The notes under the pieces were generated by a model. It was not told the origin of the DNA and did no database searches. It was given only the letters and a program-made list of their open reading frames with translations. DNA of 7,122 bases from Micavibrio sp. GTDB taxonomy: Bacteria > Pseudomonadota > Alphaproteobacteria > Micavibrionales > Micavibrionaceae. Made by a program: the position numbers and the translations under genes. The stretch lies in contig JAPJRC010000087.1 of assembly GCA_030824805.1 (NCBI GenBank), positions 1 through 7,122 on the forward strand, written 5' to 3'. Shown here one piece after another: positions 1-5,710 of the stretch (the stretch's first letter is position 1; every line of letters starts with the position of its first letter).

Positions 1-66
1 TATGCCGAATACGCCGCATTCCTCGTGCAGCTTGTCATCGTCGAAAGGGTTGGTTGTGTAGATCAT
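1..66 (-). CDS. purF: Amidophosphoribosyltransferase, N-terminal fragment (22 codons; continues beyond left edge)
   Basis: PurF makes 5-phosphoribosylamine from PRPP and glutamine, the first committed step of de novo purine synthesis in the cytoplasm. Only the first 22 residues are here. They read M-I-Y-T-T-N-P-F-D-D-D-K-L-H-E-E followed by C-G-V-F-G-I. The E-E-C-G-V-F-G-I stretch is the hallmark of the class II (Ntn) glutamine amidotransferase domain. Cys17 would be the nucleophile, exposed as the new N-terminus once the 16-residue propeptide is removed, as known for propeptide-bearing PurF enzymes. The ATG at 66-64 has a purine-rich AGAGGA about 4 nt upstream. It lies 21 nt after the cvpA stop on the same strand, so co-transcription with radA-cvpA is likely. 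The glutaminase remainder and the whole phosphoribosyltransferase domain are outside the window. Confidence 0.93.
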   Translation of the reverse strand, partial: MIYTTNPFDDDKLHEECGVFGI

Positions 67-87
67 CCTATCCTCTATCCCCCGCGC

Positions 88-819
88 TTATTGGTTTGTG
101 GCAGGTTCGTTGAAAAGTTCATCGAGCTTCTCGCGCTCTTCTTCCTTATAGCCTTCGCCGGCAGGCGTATCGGCCGGAGCATCTTCAAGCGGCGTGATCG
201 ACAGTTTGGCGTCGGGATCGCGTTTTTTGCCGCCGAGCAAATTCTGGTCTTCGAGTTTCTTTTTGATAAGGTCATCGGTCTCTTCCTTGACCTCGTCGGA
301 TTCTGGAAGATAGGCCGCCATTTCGATAGCGATTTTCTCGATAAAATAGTGTGTCTGGCTATCTTTGAAAAATTCCTGTTTGGGTCTTTCCGGCATGCCG
401 AAATGGAACGGCAGATAGAAGAGCCCAAGCAACACCAGCGCGCGGGCAACCCCGAAAATAACGCCCAGAGAACGGTCCACCGGACCAAGTCCTATGGCCT
501 TGACCGCGCCGGATATGAAATGGCTGAGCACGGAAAGAACGATAACCACCGTGATGAAAATCGCGCCATACGTGGTGACGTCGGCCACCACTTCCATAGG
601 AATGAGATCAAAAAGCTTCTTCGCGTTCTCGGTGTCCGCCCCTTCTCCCACTCCAAACCAGACGCGCACCGTCGGGGCGAGGCTGGGACCAACGAAAACG
701 GCGGCCAAAATGCCGCCGACAACTCCTGCAATGGTCAGGACTTCGCGTATGAAACCGCGCATGAAAGAGATCAGCGCGGAAGACAGGACCACAAGGGCTA
801 CGACTATGTCGATAATCAT
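88..819 (-). CDS. cvpA: CvpA family inner-membrane protein with extended cytoplasmic tail
   Basis: CvpA was named for colicin V production in E. coli; family members are small polytopic inner-membrane proteins often encoded next to purF, and their biochemical role is unsettled. The 243-residue product has four hydrophobic segments at about 1-18, 26-43, 82-103 and 117-137. The family signature L-G-P-V-D-R-S-L-G-V-I-F-G-V-A-R is at 111-126, and F-M-R-G-F-I-R-E-V follows the first helix. After about residue 145 the protein is polar and acidic, ending in a Glu/Lys-rich tail (about 172-243) likely to be cytoplasmic and partly disordered. E. coli CvpA is about 160 residues, so this tail is a clear extension. 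The ATG at 819-817 gives the family's usual N-terminus, but the upstream Shine-Dalgarno match is poor (CAGG only 1 nt from ATG). It lies between radA (57 nt upstream) and purF (21 nt downstream) and is probably co-transcribed with both. Confidence 0.93.
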   Translation of the reverse strand: MIIDIVVALVVLSSALISFMRGFIREVLTIAGVVGGILAAVFVGPSLAPTVRVWFGVGEGADTENAKKLFDLIPMEVVADVTTYGAIFITVVIVLSVLSHFISGAVKAIGLGPVDRSLGVIFGVARALVLLGLFYLPFHFGMPERPKQEFFKDSQTHYFIEKIAIEMAAYLPESDEVKEETDDLIKKKLEDQNLLGGKKRDPDAKLSITPLEDAPADTPAGEGYKEEEREKLDELFNEPATNQ

Positions 820-876
820 GCCTGATAGATAGGGAAATGCCCCCGAAAAAGCAAGGAATTCCGAAGCGTTTTCCCT
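820..876 (-). other. radA-cvpA intergenic gap with a spaced inverted repeat
   Basis: These 57 nt lie between the radA stop and the cvpA start. AGGGAAA (831-837) and TTTCCCT (870-876) are complementary 7-nt arms separated by 32 nt, with a GGAATTCC palindrome at 855-862 between them. There is no T-tract after the distal arm on the minus strand, so I do not call a terminator. The gap is compatible with read-through into cvpA. Confidence 0.4.
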
Positions 877-2274
877 CTATCCGTAGGTCTTGAACACCTG
901 TTTCCCGGCGAACTGGCGGGCAAGGTCTTCGAGGTGGGTAATTTCCTCGATTTTCAGCCCCTCAACCTTTGTAGGGGTCACCCCTTTTTTGGCAGGTCTT
1001 TGCGGTATGACGGCACGGTCAAACCCCAGCTTGCCGGCCTCTTTCATCCGCACGTCGGGTTGGGAGACCGCGCGTATCTCGCCGGCCAGCCCCACCTCGC
1101 CGAAAAATACGGTATTGCCCGGCACCGGAATATTGGACTGTGAGGAAAGCAGCGCCGCAGCCACGGCCAAATCCGCCGCAGGTTCGGAAATGCGTATGCC
1201 GCCAGCAATGTTGAGGAAGATGTCGGAGCCCGAAAGCGTAACGCCACAGCGCGCCTCGAGCACCGCCAGCACCATGGCCAGACGGTTGGAATCCCAACCG
1301 ATGACAGCGCGGCGGGGCGTGCCAAGCGGTGAAGGCGCGACCAATGCTTGCACTTCGACCAAGACCGGGCGCGTGCCTTCGAGACCGGCGAGAACCGCAG
1401 ATCCCGCCACATTGTCCTGACGCTGGGCGAGGAAAAGCGCGGACGGGTTTGGCACTTCGACCAGCCCCTCGTTCGCCATTTCAAACACGCCGATCTCATC
1501 GGTCGGACCAAAACGGTTTTTCACGGTGCGCAAGATTCTGAACTGGTGGCCGCGGTCGCCTTCAAAATACAGCACCGCATCCACCATGTGTTCGAGCACG
1601 CGCGGACCGGCGATCTGGCCTTCTTTGGTAACATGGCCGACGAAAAGGATGGCTATGTTGCGCTTCTTGGCCACGCGGATAAGTTCCTGCGTGCAGGTTC
1701 TGACCTGTGTCACCGTGCCGGGTGCGGATTCAATCGTGTCGATATACATGGTCTGGATGGAGTCGATGACGATCAGGTCCATGGGGTCGGATTCCATAGA
1801 TGCCACGATATCGCGCACGGATGTTGCAGACGCCAGCGCGACGGGCGCCTTGTCCAATCCCAGACGCTGCGCGCGGAGACGCACCTGATCGGCGGCTTCT
1901 TCGCCCGATACATAAACACATGTCTTGCCGGCGCTTGCGAGCTTGCACACGACCTGCAGCAAAAGCGTGGACTTACCAATTCCGGGGTCGCCGCCGATCA
2001 GGATGGCGGAGCCCGGCACCATGCCGCCGCCGGTGACGCGGTCGAATTCCGCCATGCCCGACACGTGGCGGGGAACATTGTTGCTGCTCTCGCCTTTCAG
2101 GCTGACCAACTCCAGAGATTTGCCGCGCTTGCCGCCGCCGAGACCTTTTGGTGCGGACTCGTTGGCCTCTTCGGCAATCGTGTTCCATTCGCCGCAGGCT
2201 TCGCATTTACCGCCCCATTTGGATGTGACGGAACCGCAATTCTGACAAACGAAGGTTTTTTGGGCTTTGGCCAT
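877..2274 (-). CDS. radA: DNA repair protein RadA (Sms), RecA-like/Lon-like ATPase
   Basis: RadA is a cytoplasmic hexameric ATPase that helps RecA in recombination by driving branch migration on D-loops. Counting from the ATG at 2274, the 465-residue product shows the expected domains in order. A four-cysteine zinc finger (C-x2-C at 10/13 and 24/27) comes first. The RecA-like core has Walker A G-D-P-G-I-G-K-S-T at about 95-103, Walker B L-I-V-I-D at 166-170, and the RadA-specific K-N-R-F-G motif at about 251-255. A C-terminal Lon-protease-like domain (about 280-450) includes G-G-I-R-I-S-E-P-A-A-D-L-A and lacks the protease catalytic set, as normal for RadA. Length is typical. A TTG one codon upstream (2277) could also initiate, but ATG sits 7 nt from a good AAAGGA site, so I prefer it. 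The stop is TAG. It leads the radA-cvpA-purF unit and is divergent from the esterase gene. Confidence 0.97.
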   Translation of the reverse strand: MAKAQKTFVCQNCGSVTSKWGGKCEACGEWNTIAEEANESAPKGLGGGKRGKSLELVSLKGESSNNVPRHVSGMAEFDRVTGGGMVPGSAILIGGDPGIGKSTLLLQVVCKLASAGKTCVYVSGEEAADQVRLRAQRLGLDKAPVALASATSVRDIVASMESDPMDLIVIDSIQTMYIDTIESAPGTVTQVRTCTQELIRVAKKRNIAILFVGHVTKEGQIAGPRVLEHMVDAVLYFEGDRGHQFRILRTVKNRFGPTDEIGVFEMANEGLVEVPNPSALFLAQRQDNVAGSAVLAGLEGTRPVLVEVQALVAPSPLGTPRRAVIGWDSNRLAMVLAVLEARCGVTLSGSDIFLNIAGGIRISEPAADLAVAAALLSSQSNIPVPGNTVFFGEVGLAGEIRAVSQPDVRMKEAGKLGFDRAVIPQRPAKKGVTPTKVEGLKIEEITHLEDLARQFAGKQVFKTYG

Positions 2275-2536
2275 CAAGAAATCCTTTTGGCTTCAATATC
2301 TTGATGGTAGCGCAATAGTTCGTTCGTTGAAAAAAACTTCTGCGCCTGCAAGGCTTTGTATCCACTGGCAAAATCCGGATACAACATGACCGAAGGGTTT
2401 TTCTGATTGGTGCGATATAAGGATAAGAACATCATGGGAATACCCTATCAGAGATTTGAGAACAAAGATAGAACATATCGGTAATTTTTTGAACCATCCC
2501 ATGACTTTGCCGTTATTGCTAAGTAGAGTGATACCT
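2275..2536. other. Divergent intergenic region between radA and the esterase gene
   Basis: This 262-nt stretch separates two divergent genes and must hold the promoters of both the radA-cvpA-purF unit and the esterase/exporter operon. It is visibly richer in A and T than the flanking genes, with A/T runs near 2331-2336 and 2485-2490. I looked for sigma-70 style pairs on both strands and found none with good hexamers at 16-18 nt spacing. GATATAA at 2414-2420 resembles a -10 element but has no recognisable -35. Short palindromes such as ATCCGGAT (2373-2380) are within chance expectation. No open frame here has both a ribosome binding site and a protein-like sequence, and there is no tRNA or clear terminator. 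Confidence 0.6.
2282..2287 (-). promoter_or_regulatory. Ribosome binding site of radA
   Basis: On the minus strand AAAGGA lies 7 nt before the ATG at 2274 and 4 nt before the in-frame TTG at 2277. The spacing favours the ATG and decides the radA start. Confidence 0.7.
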
Positions 2537-2602
2537 ATGAAATCAAAAATTATTTTTTTATGTCTTATTGCCGCCTTTAGCTTGCCCATACCCGCCTTTG
2601 CG
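2537..2602 (+). other. Predicted Sec signal peptide of the esterase
   Basis: Residues 1-22 show a two-lysine n-region, a hydrophobic h-region (I-I-F-L-C-L-I-A-A-F) and a c-region P-I-P-A-F-A before Gln23, fitting the A-x-A rule for signal peptidase I. The cysteine at residue 9 is not placed as a lipobox, so a lipoprotein is unlikely. Confidence 0.8.
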
Positions 2603-3439
2603 CAGGACGGCAGTCGTCTTGAGAAATGGCGTGAATTGCGGGAGCACCGCCAGGAAGGCAAACGCCGGACACAGACCAAGCCCGAAGGCGTGATCACCGA
2701 CAATTACGAAGGTCGGGAAATTCTGGTCCATGTGGCGACCAACGCACCGCCGGCAAATCGCGCAATGGTCATCGTCCTGCATGGCGGCATGGGAAACGCC
2801 AACCATATCTATTCCATTTTAGGCGAACAGCTCAATGGCGCCGCCAACGAAGGCGGATTTGTCGTGGCCTATCTGAACGGGTCGCCCGCAACGCGGCGCG
2901 GCGAGAACGGGTATCATGCATGGAATGCGGGCGGCGGTTGCTGTGGACAGCCCTTTGCCAAGAATATCGATGATGTCGCCTATATCAGCCGTGCCATTTC
3001 GTATCTTGCGGACAAGTACCATGTGGACAAGGGCAAGGTTTCCGCCATCGGTCATTCGAACGGGGCAATGATGACCCAGCGTCTGATGTGCGAAACGGAT
3101 TTGCTGCAATCCGCCATCCCGGTCTCCGGCCCGCTTATGCTCAATGTTAAAACCTGTCCAAAAGCCGGCGGTAAAAAGATTCTGGCTATCCACGGAGAGC
3201 TCGATGAGAACGTGCCGATCAATGGCGGATACGGCACAAAGGGCGTCACCGATGTAAAATTTGCCGCGCAATCCCAATCCAAGGCTGTGTTTGAGGCCTC
3301 GGGCGCGGAATATACGATCGATGAGGTTAAGGGCGTCGATCATTCCCTGGCCGCGATCGTGGACGCTGTCGGCAAGCGACAAGAACGTAATTTCGGTCAG
3401 GAAGCCGCGTTGCTTTTGGGCCTCGCACCGAAATACTAG
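2537..3439 (+). CDS. Secreted alpha/beta-hydrolase, PHB depolymerase / LpqC-type esterase
   Basis: Members of this family (polyhydroxybutyrate depolymerase-like, LpqC, feruloyl/acetyl-xylan esterase relatives) are exported serine esterases. Counted from the ATG at 2537, the 300-residue protein begins with a Sec signal peptide: basic M-K-S-K, a hydrophobic core at 5-16, and likely cleavage after A-F-A at 22. The mature part has the oxyanion-hole motif L-H-G-G at 81-84, the family segment W-N-A-G-G-G-C-C-G at 129-137, the nucleophile elbow G-H-S-N-G at 172-176 (Ser174), a likely acid Asp223 in H-G-E-L-D-E-N-V-P, and a likely catalytic His269 in G-V-D-H-S. The frame is open upstream to an ATG at 2501 and a TTG at 2456, but those starts would bury the signal peptide and have no ribosome site. 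It starts a plus-strand run with the exporter genes 7 nt downstream. The substrate cannot be told from sequence: polyester, feruloyl or acetyl esters are all possible. Confidence 0.88.
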   Translation: MKSKIIFLCLIAAFSLPIPAFAQDGSRLEKWRELREHRQEGKRRTQTKPEGVITDNYEGREILVHVATNAPPANRAMVIVLHGGMGNANHIYSILGEQLNGAANEGGFVVAYLNGSPATRRGENGYHAWNAGGGCCGQPFAKNIDDVAYISRAISYLADKYHVDKGKVSAIGHSNGAMMTQRLMCETDLLQSAIPVSGPLMLNVKTCPKAGGKKILAIHGELDENVPINGGYGTKGVTDVKFAAQSQSKAVFEASGAEYTIDEVKGVDHSLAAIVDAVGKRQERNFGQEAALLLGLAPKY

Positions 3440-3440
3440 G
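3438..3440 (+). promoter_or_regulatory. Shine-Dalgarno of the membrane fusion protein gene, overlapping the esterase stop codon
   Basis: AGG at 3438-3440 shares two bases with the esterase TAG stop (3437-3439) and lies 6 nt from the ATG at 3447. Ribosomes finishing the esterase would be placed over this site, consistent with translational coupling. Confidence 0.5.
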
Positions 3441-3446
3441 TAGAGC

Positions 3447-4466
3447 ATGAAAAGAAAAACAGTCGTTATAATCATAGCCATAATAGCCGTTGCCGCATTG
3501 TATTGGATTTTCAATCCAGCGCGGCAGCATGAGGTAGCCACCACAAAACCTGTGCGCGAAAAAGCGGTGCAGGCGGTTTATGCGACAGGCACCGTCGAAG
3601 CCAGCCTGATGATCCCGATCTCGCCGAAAGTTGCCGCACGTCTGATGGTTCTTAACGTCGATGAGGGTAGCCGCGTGAAAGCGGGTGACATACTGGCACA
3701 GCTGGAGGATGCCGATCTGCAGCAGGCGGTAACAGATCTGGAAGCAAAGCTGGACCTGGCGGAAAAAGATCTGGCCCGCGCCCAAAAGCTGGGCAAGTCG
3801 GGCGCAATCTCGAAAGAAGCGCTTGATCAGTCGCAGGCAACCTACAAATCGGCACAAGCCTCTTTGGAACGGGCGAAGGCGGAACTCGGTTATCTGCAGC
3901 TGGTAGCACCGCAAGACGGCACAATCATCCGCCGCGACGGCGAGATCGGCGAAATGATACCTGTCGGCACCACGGTTTTCTGGATCAATGGCGGCGACCA
4001 GATCCGCATTGAAACCGAAGTGGACGAAGAAGATGTCGGCCTTGTGCAGCCCGGGCAGGATGTTCTGATTTCGGCGGATGCCTTCCCCGGACAGATTTTC
4101 AACGGTAAGGTTCAATCTATTACACCCAAGGGCGACCCTGTTGCGCGTTCCTATCGCGTGCGCGTAGGATTTGAGGGCGATGCGCCGCTTATGATCGGCA
4201 TGACAGCCGAAACCAATATCATCACCCAAGTCAAAGAAAACGCGCTTATGGTTCCGGCGAGCGCGGTGAAAGGCAATGAAATCTTTGTAATGCAGGGCAA
4301 TAAGCCCGTACTGACCAAAATCAAAAAGGGCATCGTTGCGGAGAAAAATATAGAAATTCTGGATGGCATTGAAGAAGGCGACACCATAGCGCTTCGCTAT
4401 AACGATGTGGCGCAGGATGAATCCGAAAAAGACAAGGCTGTTTGCAACATGGGAACAGGCTGCTGA
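3447..4466 (+). CDS. HlyD/MacA-type periplasmic adaptor (membrane fusion protein) of an ABC exporter
   Basis: Membrane fusion proteins bridge an inner-membrane transporter to an outer-membrane channel. This 339-residue protein has a basic M-K-R-K start and a single uncleaved-looking hydrophobic anchor at 5-22. The first half of the lipoyl domain follows (about 54-90, with I-S-P-K-V-A-A-R-L and V-D-E-G-S-R-V-K-A-G-D-I-L). Next come an alpha-helical hairpin at about 90-150, the second lipoyl half (V-A-P-Q-D-G-T-I at 153-160), and a beta-barrel plus membrane-proximal region (about 183-320). The hairpin is short, with a tip at about 115-122 carrying R111-x3-L115-x6-S122, the motif by which AcrA/MacA/HlyD-type adaptors dock on TolC-family channels. 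The C-terminal tail is charged and ends with two cysteines (333 and 339). The ATG is 7 nt after the esterase stop; the TGA overlaps the permease ATG by 1 nt. Cargo is unknown. Confidence 0.92.
   Translation: MKRKTVVIIIAIIAVAALYWIFNPARQHEVATTKPVREKAVQAVYATGTVEASLMIPISPKVAARLMVLNVDEGSRVKAGDILAQLEDADLQQAVTDLEAKLDLAEKDLARAQKLGKSGAISKEALDQSQATYKSAQASLERAKAELGYLQLVAPQDGTIIRRDGEIGEMIPVGTTVFWINGGDQIRIETEVDEEDVGLVQPGQDVLISADAFPGQIFNGKVQSITPKGDPVARSYRVRVGFEGDAPLMIGMTAETNIITQVKENALMVPASAVKGNEIFVMQGNKPVLTKIKKGIVAEKNIEILDGIEEGDTIALRYNDVAQDESEKDKAVCNMGTGC
4457..4459 (+). promoter_or_regulatory. Shine-Dalgarno of the permease gene, inside the adaptor coding sequence
   Basis: GGGAACAGG ends at 4459, with its AGG 6 nt from the ATG at 4466. 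It selects this ATG over the in-frame TTG at 4442, which would add eight residues and lacks a site. Confidence 0.5.
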
Positions 4467-5710
4467 TGCGCCTTTATATGCAGATTGCGGCGAAGCATAT
4501 TCTCGCCCGGAAAAGGCAAAGTCTTGTATCGCTTCTCGGCATCATTATCGGCGTGGCGTTTTTCCTCGCCATAGCATCCCTTATGCAGGGATCGCAAAAC
4601 GATTTCATAGAACGCCTTATCGACAATTCCCCGCACATCACCGTGCACGACGATTACCGCGAGGCAAAAAAGCAGCCCATCCTGACGGCGTTTGAAGGCA
4701 GCAATATAGAACTGCGCTCTGTACAGCCCCTCCCCGAAACACGCGGTATCAGAGGGTATAAACGTGTTGTCGATGATTTGAAGGCCCGTCCCGGCGTGCG
4801 TGCCAGCGCGACACTCACCGGCCAGGCCATTCTGAACTATGCGGGCCGTGACAATGCCATCGTCCTGAACGGCATGATCCCTGCGGACATGAAGGACCTG
4901 ACCACGGTCGAAGAAAACATGAGGGAAGGCTCCGTCGACGACCTTATCTCCAACCGCAACGGGATAATTGTGGGTGCCGAGCTTGTGCGCCGCCTCATGC
5001 TTGAAATCGGCGACAATATCACGCTTACCGCCAGCACGGGACAGGTCCGCACATTCAAGATCGTCGGTATCTTCCGCACGGGCAGTCTTAGCTATGACGA
5101 CCAGCAGGCTTTTGCCGACATCAAGCGTGTACAGGCGATGATGAACAAATCCAACCGGGCGAACACGATTATCGTGAAGATGGACGATTCTTCTAAGGCG
5201 CGGGATCTGGCGGCCGAAATCGAGGCCCGTATCGGCTATAAAACCGTATCGTGGCAGGAAGCCTCCGAGGATATCATGTCCACGCTCGCCATCCGGAACG
5301 TCATTATGTACACTGTTGTGAGCGCGGTGTTGCTCGTCGCCGCATTCGGTATCTACAATATTATCTTCACCATCATCATGGAAAAGCAGAAGGATATCGC
5401 CATCCTGAAATCCATGGGTTTCCGCGCCAACGACATCAAAAAGATTTTTATCATACAGGGCTGCATCCTTGGCGTGGCAGGCGTCGTGCTCGGCATACCG
5501 TGCGGGATGGGGCTTATGCTTCTCATGGAACAGGTGGAGATGACGCCACCGGGCGTCAGCGAAGTGGTCAACCTTCCGGTGGACTGGTCTTTGCCCCAGT
5601 TCTTTATCGCCGGTGGTTTCGCGTTTTTCGCAGCCGTCATAGCATCCTACCTTCCCGCCAAAAAAGGCGCGCAGGTTCTGCCCGTCGATATTCTGCGCGG
5701 GGGACAATAA
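4466..5710 (+). CDS. ABC transporter permease, FtsX/MacB-LolC type
   Basis: This 414-residue inner-membrane protein has the type VII (MacB/LolC/FtsX) layout. One helix is at about 20-40, just after the amphipathic A-A-K-H-I-L-A-R-K-R-Q-S-L stretch. A large periplasmic domain (about 41-275, MacB_PCD-like) follows, then three helices at about 278-304, 326-355 and 376-396. The loop E-K-Q-K-D-I-A-I-L-K-S-M-G-F (306-319) matches the cytoplasmic coupling helix region of the family, and the end P-A-K-K-G-A-Q-V-L-P-V-D-I-L-R-G is the usual C-terminal signature. Unlike MacB, no ATPase is fused; it is supplied by the next gene. The family works mechanically from the periplasmic side and does not pass substrate through a membrane channel of its own. 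It is assumed to act as a homodimer, since only one permease gene is present (LolC and LolE are two). It overlaps both neighbours by 1 nt. Chosen start: ATG at 4466, giving a family-like N-terminus. Confidence 0.92.
   Translation: MRLYMQIAAKHILARKRQSLVSLLGIIIGVAFFLAIASLMQGSQNDFIERLIDNSPHITVHDDYREAKKQPILTAFEGSNIELRSVQPLPETRGIRGYKRVVDDLKARPGVRASATLTGQAILNYAGRDNAIVLNGMIPADMKDLTTVEENMREGSVDDLISNRNGIIVGAELVRRLMLEIGDNITLTASTGQVRTFKIVGIFRTGSLSYDDQQAFADIKRVQAMMNKSNRANTIIVKMDDSSKARDLAAEIEARIGYKTVSWQEASEDIMSTLAIRNVIMYTVVSAVLLVAAFGIYNIIFTIIMEKQKDIAILKSMGFRANDIKKIFIIQGCILGVAGVVLGIPCGMGLMLLMEQVEMTPPGVSEVVNLPVDWSLPQFFIAGGFAFFAAVIASYLPAKKGAQVLPVDILRGGQ
5699..5704 (+). promoter_or_regulatory. Shine-Dalgarno of the ABC ATPase gene, inside the permease coding sequence
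   Basis: GGGGGA ends 5 nt before the ATG at 5710. Together with the TAATG overlap of permease stop and ATPase start, it fixes the ATPase start even though the frame is open far upstream, to 5251. Confidence 0.6.

Noticed and set aside
25..825. A 266-codon plus-strand open frame opposite cvpA and the purF start.
   Set aside because: It mirrors cvpA almost exactly, has no recognisable motifs, and crosses two supported genes.
1348..2304. A 318-codon plus-strand open frame opposite radA.
   Set aside because: radA on the other strand is unambiguous. This translation has no domain signature and is full of His, Arg and Asp, typical of an antisense shadow.
2402..2452. TCTGAT (2402-2407) and ATCAGA (2447-2452) as an inverted repeat in the divergent gap.
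   Set aside because: Six-base arms with a 39-nt loop are expected by chance in this length of sequence.
2293..2703. A minus-strand open frame of 136 codons covering the divergent gap, considered as a small gene or a remnant.
   Set aside because: It starts inside the esterase gene, has no good ribosome site, and I could not recognise any family in its translation.
3327..4229. A 300-codon minus-strand open frame opposite the esterase end and adaptor.
   Set aside because: It crosses the junction of two well-supported plus-strand genes and shows no protein-family features.
5251..5709. In-frame upstream extension of the ABC ATPase, considered as a fused N-terminal domain.
   Set aside because: It lies wholly in another frame of the permease and reads as Arg/His-rich noise. 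The TAATG junction and GGGGGA site set the ATPase start at 5710.
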